A stretch of 64,000 bases of DNA from REEB76 sp049698775 (lineage in GTDB: Bacteria > Pseudomonadota > Gammaproteobacteria > Natronospirales > REEB76). The stretch is taken from positions 8,829-72,828 of the forward strand of contig JBAVYM010000040.1 of assembly GCA_049698775.1 (NCBI GenBank). Reading direction: 5' to 3'. Positions within the stretch are counted from its first letter, which is position 1. Every line of letters starts with the position of its first letter. A program made the translations under genes and the position numbers. Positions 30,258 through 37,018 of this stretch are shown here, in pieces. The notes beneath the pieces are model-generated. The model searched no databases and was not told the DNA's origin. It saw only the letters and a list, made by a program, of their open reading frames with translations.

Positions 30258-31322
30258 TTATCGAATCCGGCCCACGGCAATGCCGCTGATGACGGCCAGC
30301 AGCATGGTCGGCAGCCACGCCGTGAGTAGTGGGTTCAGACCAAAGACCGCGCCGCTTTGCACGAAAATGCTGTTGAACACGAAGAAACCGATGCCGATGA
30401 GCATGCCGGTGACGAGCCGCTGGCCGGTGGTCGCGGAGCGCAATGGACCGAACACAAACGGCAGCGCCAGCAACACCATCACCAGCAACGAAATGGGGTT
30501 GGCAATACGGCCCCAAAAAGCGGCGATATAGCGGTTGGCGTCAATGCCGTTGCTGCGCAGATACCTTATATATTGATACAGACCGTGGGCTGAAAGACTG
30601 TCGCTGTCCACTACGAACAGACTCAGCAATCCCGGACTCAGGAAGGTTTGCCATTCGAGACTCGGCAAGTTGCGGGTGTCGGCGCCGTCTGGCGTCAGCG
30701 TGGTTGCATGCAAATCTTTCAGCAGCCAGGTACCCTGCTTGAACACCGCTGAGTCCGCCTGGGTCGCGCTCAGGAGATGATGGCCGTCATCCAGGCGATA
30801 GATATAAATTCCCTTGGCGCCGTTGCGGGTATTCATCTCGCCGACATTCAGGAAGGTACCGCCATCCTTGGCCCAGATGCCGCCGTTTCCCAGCACATTG
30901 GTCTGGTTATACAGCAACAACGAACGCCGGCTTTCGGCATACCGTTGCGCCGGCGGTGCAATAAATTCTCCGAGCACTACGCACAGCACCAACAGCACCA
31001 CGCCACCGGCCATCGCGGATACGCCCAACCGTGTCACCGACAAACCAGCGGTGCGCATCACCATGAGTTCGTTGTGAGACGCGAGATCACCTAAGCCCAG
31101 CAGGGTACCCAGCAGGACCGCCACCACGAACATGCTGTAAGCCTGCGAAGGCACATACAGTAACGTGTACAAGGCCGCCTCCCCGAGACCGTAATGGCTC
31201 TGACCCACACTGCTGAATTCGCCCACGAAGGTGATGAGGCTGGCGAGTGCGGTGAGCACCAGCAAAACCAGCAAAGTATTGATGATTACCTGGATGGCGA
31301 GATACCGGTCAATGACCCGCAT
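30258..31322 (-). CDS. lptG: LPS export permease LptG
   Basis: One of two inner-membrane permeases (with LptF) that, driven by LptB, extract lipopolysaccharide to the Lpt bridge. About 354 residues from ATG 31322. The N-terminus RVIDRYLAIQVIINTLLVLL is the first helix. GEFSSVGQSHYGLGEAALYT and the coupling-helix region LGDLASHNELMVMRTAGLSV follow. A beta-jellyroll periplasmic domain (residues ~140-260) precedes three C-terminal helices. The start overlaps the lptF end by about 14 bp. Its 3' end has a diverged second copy near 28.6 kb. Confidence 0.95.
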   Translation of the reverse strand: MRVIDRYLAIQVIINTLLVLLVLTALASLITFVGEFSSVGQSHYGLGEAALYTLLYVPSQAYSMFVVAVLLGTLLGLGDLASHNELMVMRTAGLSVTRLGVSAMAGGVVLLVLCVVLGEFIAPPAQRYAESRRSLLLYNQTNVLGNGGIWAKDGGTFLNVGEMNTRNGAKGIYIYRLDDGHHLLSATQADSAVFKQGTWLLKDLHATTLTPDGADTRNLPSLEWQTFLSPGLLSLFVVDSDSLSAHGLYQYIRYLRSNGIDANRYIAAFWGRIANPISLLVMVLLALPFVFGPLRSATTGQRLVTGMLIGIGFFVFNSIFVQSGAVFGLNPLLTAWLPTMLLAVISGIAVGRIR

Positions 31323-32442
31323 GCGCACCGCTCCGTTGCGGGAAAAAAAGACCGCGCCAGCCGTATTGCTGATACAAAAGAATGCAGGCCGCCAGCAGCA
31401 GTAAAATCAGGACCCACCAGATGCCGATAGCGGCCGGCAGAACGTGCTTCACCAGCCACACCCGCGCGACGCCCACCAGGTTGGCATAAATCACATACGC
31501 CAGGATCGCCACGAACAATTTTCCGTAACGTCCCTGGCGTGGCGAGGTGCGCGCGAGCGGCACCGCCAGAAACACCAGCAACAGCGCGGACAAAGGCACT
31601 GACAAACGCCATTGCAACTCGGAGGCCGCGTCCAGACTGCCGGCGGCGAACAGTGCGCCGGTGGGCATGGCGGCGTAACCTTCCGAACCCAGCTCGGGCA
31701 GGGCCGGAGCAACGCGGATACCGTTTTGGGCGAACTTCACAATACGAAAATCCGCCTGACCGGGTGTGCCGTCATAGCGGTAGCCGTCATGCAGCACCAG
31801 CGTGGTGGCGCTCCCGTCGTCGCTTACCTCGCGCGTGCCGCTGCTGGCGGCAATCACGACCAGGCGTTGCTTGTCCGGGGCTTCGATGAATACGTTTTCC
31901 AGCTTGCGTCCATCCCGGCTCACGCCCGCCGCGTACAACACCCCGTGGCCATTCGGATCCTGCTTGAAGCGCCCCGATTCGAAACTGCCCACTTGCGCAT
32001 TGTGCTGGCCATAGGTCTTGATGATATCGCTCATACGAACCGCCCAGGGTGCAACTTTAAGCGTCAGTCCGGCCAGGATGATGGCAAGGATCAGAGCCAT
32101 GAATATGAGCGGCCGGTAGATTTGCACCGGCCCCACTCCGCAGGCCATGAGCGTGGTCATCTCGCTGTCGCGGTACAGGCGTCCGAGCGCCAGCATCACC
32201 GCCAAGAACAGCGCCACGGGAATGACTACAATGAAATAGCTGACGGACGCAAGCCCGAGCAATGCGAACACCGTGTCGCGCGGCAATTTGCCGGCGGCGG
32301 CATCGCCCAACAACAGTGCAAATCGGTTGCTGAGCAGGATCAGCATCAGGATGGCGGTCACCGCCGCCCAGGTTAGCGCGGTTTCGCGGGCAAGATAGCG
32401 GTCAACAATGCGTACCAAAGCGGCTCCCGGAGATTTCGGCAA
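31309..32442 (-). CDS. lptF: LPS export permease LptF
   Basis: Partner of LptG in the LptB2FG transporter. 377 residues from a TTG at 32442; a second TTG at 32418 would start VRIVDRYLARETALTW, closer to the family N-terminus. Two helices, then LGRLYRDSEMTTLMACGVGP (the coupling helix contacting LptB), a periplasmic jellyroll domain and C-terminal helices (LSALLLVFLAVPLARTSPRQ). No ATG is available near the conserved start. It is divergent from pepA across about 115 bp, as in E. coli. Confidence 0.94.
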   Translation of the reverse strand: MPKSPGAALVRIVDRYLARETALTWAAVTAILMLILLSNRFALLLGDAAAGKLPRDTVFALLGLASVSYFIVVIPVALFLAVMLALGRLYRDSEMTTLMACGVGPVQIYRPLIFMALILAIILAGLTLKVAPWAVRMSDIIKTYGQHNAQVGSFESGRFKQDPNGHGVLYAAGVSRDGRKLENVFIEAPDKQRLVVIAASSGTREVSDDGSATTLVLHDGYRYDGTPGQADFRIVKFAQNGIRVAPALPELGSEGYAAMPTGALFAAGSLDAASELQWRLSVPLSALLLVFLAVPLARTSPRQGRYGKLFVAILAYVIYANLVGVARVWLVKHVLPAAIGIWWVLILLLLAACILLYQQYGWRGLFFPQRSGAHAGH

Positions 32443-32557
32443 TCGGCTGCATGCGTTAAACTAGCGCCTGTTTTTACCGGCGGCGCGGCGGCCAATCCGC
32501 ATCGGCGCCAATCATACGCCAGTCAGACTTGATTCCTGACAATCGGGGGAGACCCGC

Positions 32558-34042
32558 ATGCAATTCTCAGTCAAGAAATTTGATGCCGACCAGCTCAAAT
32601 CCACCTGCCTGGTGGCAGGCGTATTTGAAGGCGGCAAACTTTCGCCACCCATCCAGACCCTGGATAAGCGCAGCCGGGATTATCTCAGCAAGCTGGTCAA
32701 AAGCGGCGCACTGGAAGGCCGCAGTGGCCAGACCCTGCTGCTGTTCGAAGTGCCGGGCTTCGAGACCGGACGCGTGCTGCTGGTGGGCCTCGGTCCCGAA
32801 AAGGAATTCAACCTGCGCGCTTACCGCAAAGCAGTGCACAAATCCGTGCGCGCGCTCAACGATGCCGGCGTCAAGGACGCGGCCAGCACGCTGCCCGCGC
32901 TCACGGTGCGCGGCACCAATGCCTACCAGCGCGCCCGTCACGCTGTCGAATGTGCCGAAGATGCCAGTTACCGTTTCGATCAGTGCAAAAGCAAGCCCGA
33001 CAAGCACAAACCGACGTTGCAGAAGCTGACGCTGCTGGTGGCCGATCAGACCGATGTGCAGGGCGCGGAACGCAGTGTCCGTGACGGCACCGCCATTGCG
33101 GCGGGCGTGGCGTTGGCAAAAGATCTGGGCAACCTGCCACCCAACATCTGCACGCCAAGTTATCTCGCGAATGAAGCGCGCAAGCTCGGCAAGAACGGCA
33201 AGCTGAAAGTCACGGTGCTCGAAGAAGCCCAGATGAGAAAACTCGGCATGGGTGCACTGCTCGCGGTCTCACGCGGCAGCCGCGAGCCGGCCAAGCTCAT
33301 CGTCATGGAATACCGCGGCGGCCCCAAAGGCGCCAAACCGCAGGTGCTGGTCGGTAAGGGCATCACCTTCGATTCCGGCGGCATCTCCATCAAGCCGTCC
33401 AATGCCATGGACGAGATGAAGTTCGACATGTGCGGTGCCGCCAGCGTGTTCGGCGCGATCAAGGCCGTCATGCAGATGCAACTCAAAATCAATCTGGTGG
33501 GTGTGGTACCCAGTTCCGAGAACCTGCCGGATGGCAACGCGGTAAAGCCCGCCGACATCGTCAAGACCATGTCGGGCCAAACCGTTGAAATCCTTAACAC
33601 CGATGCCGAAGGCCGCTTGATCCTGTGCGACGCACTCACCTACGCACAGCGTTTCAAGCCCGCCGCGATCGTGGACATGGCCACGCTCACCGGCGCCTGC
33701 GTGGTGGCGCTTGGCAATGTGCTGTCAGGCCTGTTCGGAAACGATGACGGTCTGGTGAAAGAATTGTGGAATGCCGGGGAAAAATCCGCAGACCGCGCCT
33801 GGCAATTGCCGCTGTACGATGACTATCAGGATGGCCTGAAGAGCAACTTCGCGGACTTCGCCAACGTGGCTGGACGCGAAGGTGGCGCCATCACTGCTGC
33901 CTGCTACCTGTCGCGTTTCACCAAGGACATGCGCTGGGCGCATCTGGACATCGCCGGTACGGCCTGGAAGAGCGGCACCGAAAAAGGTGCGACCGGCCGG
34001 CCGGTACCTTTGCTGGTGCAATATTTACTGGACCGCGCCTGA
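32558..34042 (+). CDS. pepA: Leucyl aminopeptidase PepA
   Basis: A hexameric di-metal aminopeptidase; in E. coli it also binds DNA in cer recombination and carAB control. 494 residues. The M17 signature NTDAEGRLILCDAL is intact. Metal ligands are visible in VGKGITFDSGGISIKPS and KFDMCGAASVFGAI. NLPPNICTPSYLANEA is the linker to the catalytic domain. It faces away from lptF. Its usual neighbour holC is separated here by two leftward secreted-protein genes. Confidence 0.97.
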   Translation: MQFSVKKFDADQLKSTCLVAGVFEGGKLSPPIQTLDKRSRDYLSKLVKSGALEGRSGQTLLLFEVPGFETGRVLLVGLGPEKEFNLRAYRKAVHKSVRALNDAGVKDAASTLPALTVRGTNAYQRARHAVECAEDASYRFDQCKSKPDKHKPTLQKLTLLVADQTDVQGAERSVRDGTAIAAGVALAKDLGNLPPNICTPSYLANEARKLGKNGKLKVTVLEEAQMRKLGMGALLAVSRGSREPAKLIVMEYRGGPKGAKPQVLVGKGITFDSGGISIKPSNAMDEMKFDMCGAASVFGAIKAVMQMQLKINLVGVVPSSENLPDGNAVKPADIVKTMSGQTVEILNTDAEGRLILCDALTYAQRFKPAAIVDMATLTGACVVALGNVLSGLFGNDDGLVKELWNAGEKSADRAWQLPLYDDYQDGLKSNFADFANVAGREGGAITAACYLSRFTKDMRWAHLDIAGTAWKSGTEKGATGRPVPLLVQYLLDRA

Positions 34043-34062
34043 CGAAACAGGCACTCCTTTTC

Positions 34063-34087
34063 TTCTCTCCCCCAAAGGGGGAGAGAA
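34063..34087. terminator. Strong hairpin between convergent pepA and the DUF1579-like gene
   Basis: TTCTCTCCCCC (34063-34073) and GGGGGAGAGAA (34077-34087) pair perfectly, 11 bp with an AAA loop. No U-tract follows on either strand, so it is not a classic intrinsic terminator. The location between converging genes suggests transcript-end protection or a dispersed hairpin repeat. Confidence 0.5.
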
Positions 34088-34130
34088 AAGAGTGAGGGGG
34101 CAAGAAAGGAATCAAGAAGCCGCACACGCT

Positions 34131-34640
34131 TCATTTCCCACGATGCGGCTTGAACAGAATGTCGAAATCCACCGCCCAGGTCTTACCGCCGTCCTTGGAT
34201 ATGTAAGCCATCTCGCGCACGCCATCCAGTTGCGGTTTCCAAATCCCGCGAATCAACTCGCGTTCACTGCCCGCAAGTGTTTCAACCCCTTGCAGCGTCA
34301 GCTCATAACCTTTGAACCGACCTTCTAGCACCAGCAATTGACCGCGGTTTGTCACCCAGGTTTGGTGCCAGACTTTCCGTGAGGCGTCATAGATCGTAAA
34401 ACTCTCGCCAAGCTCGCCATTCGTGCCTTGGTAGCGTTCCAGAATCACGCAGCCGCCCAGGATCGAGGTCACGTGATTGCGGGCCTCGGACGGCCCCTGG
34501 CCGTTGGCCTCATAGGTGTCCCAATCTCCCAGCCAGAAATCCAGACGGTGATACACCGGCGCCGAACACGCCGGTGAAGGCGCGGCAAAGACGCATTGCA
34601 TAAAACCCAACAGAACGGCCGCCATTAACCCTTTGCACAT
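34131..34640 (-). CDS. Secreted DUF1579-like protein
   Basis: About 169 residues from ATG 34640, which has a GAGGAG ribosome-binding site. A signal peptide (MCKGLMAAVLLGFMQCVFAA) is followed by a beta-rich domain: VYHRLDFWLGDWDTYE, then SILGGCVILERYQG, SFTIYDASRKVWHQTWVTNR. The FWLGDWD pattern and the repeated beta strands resemble the lipocalin-like DUF1579 group. Function is unknown. Together with the HAF protein it interrupts the pepA-holC neighbourhood. Confidence 0.7.
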   Translation of the reverse strand: MCKGLMAAVLLGFMQCVFAAPSPACSAPVYHRLDFWLGDWDTYEANGQGPSEARNHVTSILGGCVILERYQGTNGELGESFTIYDASRKVWHQTWVTNRGQLLVLEGRFKGYELTLQGVETLAGSERELIRGIWKPQLDGVREMAYISKDGGKTWAVDFDILFKPHRGK

Positions 34641-34716
34641 ACGATCTCCTCGCGCTGGTACAAGTGAGGGCAGGAAAACCCTGCCCTCGCCCCCAGCCAT
34701 ATGTAATTCAACCCGT

Positions 34717-35955
34717 TCACTTCCGCGCGGGCACGGGAATCGCTACGAAGGCTTTGATCACGCCAGTGTCCGGATCGTAGGCCTGCCCCGTAATCACGCC
34801 TTCATTGTTGATGTCCTGGGCGTCGGTGAGGAACAGCGTGGTACCCGGCTCCACGAGGCTATTGAGGTTCTGCATGACGCCGTTTTCATAGATGAAAGCC
34901 TGCCCGTACGGCGTGGAACCAAGCGATATTCCCACCACTTGACCGCGATTGTTGACGCCCAGGGATTCGCTCAGGGCGTCGCCAGAGATTACGCCCAAGT
35001 CGCAAGTGCCGGTGGTTTGCTCGCCGTTGCAATTGAACGGCTTACTCGACCACAGGAATGCGTGGAAGTTCGGCGCGGCGACCGAATCGCCGGACAAGTC
35101 GGAAAAGCCGACCACTTCACCCCGATTGTTGATGTCCATGGGCGTGTTCCAATCGCGCCCGCCCAATGTAGGCATGATGCGAATCAATTTGCCGTCGCGC
35201 CACATGGCCATGTGCTCGGCGGTTTCGCCGCCGACGGCGCCACCGCACAAGCCTGAAATGCCCACTACCTCGCCCTTCTGGTTGATTGATGTGGCCGCAC
35301 CATCCGAGTCGCCGCTGTAAGGCGGAAGCGTCTCAGCAACATATTGGCCGTTTTGCTTCACCCACATGACCGGCAAAAATTGCAACACCTGATTATTGGC
35401 GTTGCAGCTCGGGTCGTGATACGTGGTCTCGGCCCAACCGACGATCCGGCCCCAGTTGTTGACGCCAGTGGCGAAACCGTTGGCGCCGCCCAGCGTCGGC
35501 AACGCCGTCATCATGCCGTTCTGCCACACGAAACCGACGCACACGTGTCCGTCGGGTGGAGCGGAATAAAAGATCGCGAGCGCGCAACTCCACGATTCTC
35601 CCAGCGGCTGCGTGGCGGCGGTCTCGGAGATGCCCACGACCAAGCCATTGTTGTTGTGATTTGGCCAGGCGACCGCACTGTTGGGGCCGCCCAGGGTACC
35701 GAGGTCAATCGGGAACCCGTACACCCAGAGTTCGGCGTGCAGGGTCGTGCTTCCCGGCAAGTCGGCCTCCCCGGCCACCCATCCAATGTTATTGATACTG
35801 TTGCCGAGATTACCGATGCCGTAGGGTATTCCGGTCCCACCCAATGGATTACCGAGATCAATGACGCGATATCGGACGGTATTGCCGCCGTATGCGGTGC
35901 CGGCGAGCAATATCGCCGCCAGCATGATTGCCAATCGTGTAAACAGGATCTTCAT
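34717..35955 (-). CDS. Secreted HAF-repeat protein
   Basis: About 412 residues from ATG 35955 with a signal peptide (MKILFTRLAIMLAAILLAGT). The mature protein is a series of about six units pairing a title-like D-L-G-T-L-G-G segment with an N-N-x-G-x-V-V-G segment. Examples are IDLGTLGGPNSAVAW / NNGLVVGIS, PTLGGANGFATGVNNWGRIV, PTLGGRDWNTPMDINNRGEV and GVNNRGQVVGIS. This is the extracellular HAF repeat, expected to form a beta-propeller-like fold. Cysteines (about seven) may form disulphides. Its ligand is unknown. The gene is about 75 bp upstream of the DUF1579-like gene and may be co-transcribed. Confidence 0.8.
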   Translation of the reverse strand: MKILFTRLAIMLAAILLAGTAYGGNTVRYRVIDLGNPLGGTGIPYGIGNLGNSINNIGWVAGEADLPGSTTLHAELWVYGFPIDLGTLGGPNSAVAWPNHNNNGLVVGISETAATQPLGESWSCALAIFYSAPPDGHVCVGFVWQNGMMTALPTLGGANGFATGVNNWGRIVGWAETTYHDPSCNANNQVLQFLPVMWVKQNGQYVAETLPPYSGDSDGAATSINQKGEVVGISGLCGGAVGGETAEHMAMWRDGKLIRIMPTLGGRDWNTPMDINNRGEVVGFSDLSGDSVAAPNFHAFLWSSKPFNCNGEQTTGTCDLGVISGDALSESLGVNNRGQVVGISLGSTPYGQAFIYENGVMQNLNSLVEPGTTLFLTDAQDINNEGVITGQAYDPDTGVIKAFVAIPVPARK

Positions 35956-36087
35956 GGTAGTCTCCTCCAAATGAACCGGAACGCCCGCGCGTACGCGTGG
36001 GTGCCCGGCATTTCAAACGACCAACCTATGGCCACTATGTACCGAACAGCAGCCAAAACCGGTTTCGTCTCAACTATAGTCTCCGTG

Positions 36088-36124
36088 GGCCAAAGCATTG
36101 GCCATTTTCGGACGTTTACGTCCG
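36088..36124. other. Two short hairpins in the HAF/holC divergent gap
   Basis: GGCCAA-AGCA-TTGGCC (36088-36103) and CGGACGT-TT-ACGTCCG (36109-36124) stand side by side between the HAF gene and holC. They could be operator palindromes. A possible holC promoter (TTCAGA, 18 bp, TACAAT near 36164-36169) follows, with initiation close to the holC ATG. Confidence 0.35.
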
Positions 36125-36176
36125 GTCAGGGTTCGCCGTTTTCAGACGCGCCTAAGGGATACGCTACAATCGCGGC

Positions 36177-36596
36177 ATGACCCAAGTGGATTTCTACGTG
36201 CTCCCGGACATGGCACCGCGCGGCCGCGCACTGTTCGCATGCCGGCTGGCGGAGAAGCTGTTTGGCCTCGGTCAGCGCAGTTTCGTGCACCTCGGCTCCG
36301 AAACCGACGCGCGCGAGCTGGACGAGCTCATGTGGACGTTCCGCGACCGCAGCTTCCTGCCGCACGCGTTCGCCGGCGCCGATGCCAGCGTGCCGGTGCA
36401 ACTCGGCTGCGGCGAGGAACCGAAGCAGGAATTTCATCTGCTAATCAACTTGGCGCCGGATGTGCCGGCATTTTTCAGCCGTTTCGAGCGGGTCGCAGAA
36501 GTGGTGGACGCGAACGCTGTCATCAAAGTCCAGGGGCGGGAGCGCTTTCGCTTCTACAAGGATCGGGGCTATCCTCTGGAAACCCATAAACTCTGA
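36177..36596 (+). CDS. holC: DNA polymerase III chi subunit HolC
   Basis: The chi subunit links the clamp loader (through psi) to single-strand binding protein. 139 residues. TQVDFYVLPDMAPRGRALFA then CRLAEKLFGLGQRSFVH and DELMWTFRDRSFLPHAF are the family signatures (C-L-x-K and WTF...FLPH). The C-terminus RFRFYKDRGYPLETHKL is typical. A -10-like TACAAT lies 8 bp before the ATG, so the transcript may have almost no leader. It precedes valS as in E. coli. Confidence 0.95.
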   Translation: MTQVDFYVLPDMAPRGRALFACRLAEKLFGLGQRSFVHLGSETDARELDELMWTFRDRSFLPHAFAGADASVPVQLGCGEEPKQEFHLLINLAPDVPAFFSRFERVAEVVDANAVIKVQGRERFRFYKDRGYPLETHKL

Positions 36597-36604
36597 GTGC
36601 CCAC

Positions 36605-36931
36605 ATGCCGCCCATTCGCCCTTTCGATACCCCTCCGGCGCCGGACATCCCGGTGCTGCAGGATGTGGTGATCCCGGGCGACGGCAAGCCCATACCGCCC
36701 AAACCGCGGGCAGCGGTTCCGGCAACACCAGCGCCCGCGGCCGCGATCATCCGCGAAGACGTCCTCAAGGATATGCTCACGGAGCGCATCGCCGCGTTCA
36801 CCGACCGGCTGCTGCGGGAAGCCTCGACCGACATCCAGGATCTGCTCATGGACAAGATATGGGAGAAATTGCGCCAGGAAATTCCCGCCATCGTGGCCGC
36901 CGCCCTCAAGGAAAACGGCCACGGCAATTGA
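36605..36931 (+). CDS. Small helical protein between holC and valS (DUF2486-like)
   Basis: 108 residues. The first half is proline-rich and disordered (PPIRPFDTPPAPDIPVLQDV). The second half is a helix pair (REDVLKDMLTERIAAFTDRL then IQDLLMDKIWEKLRQEIPAI). This resembles small proteins, some labelled DUF2486, found between holC and valS in proteobacteria. The function is unknown; linkage to holC suggests a replisome or ribosome-associated role, without direct evidence. It starts 8 bp after holC. Confidence 0.7.
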   Translation: MPPIRPFDTPPAPDIPVLQDVVIPGDGKPIPPKPRAAVPATPAPAAAIIREDVLKDMLTERIAAFTDRLLREASTDIQDLLMDKIWEKLRQEIPAIVAAALKENGHGN

Positions 36932-36954
36932 CGCCCGGTTCGCCGTGAAGCTGT

Positions 36955-36963
36955 TGCTATAAT
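36955..36963 (+). promoter_or_regulatory. Extended -10 promoter before valS
   Basis: TGC-TATAAT (36955-36963) is a full extended -10 element in the 87-bp gap before valS. No good -35 is visible at the right distance, as extended -10 promoters allow. Transcription would start near 36970. Confidence 0.5.
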
Positions 36964-37018
36964 CCCACGCTTCGCGCGAACGACGCACGCGCATTTTTCA
37001 CCCACAATAATCCGGGCA

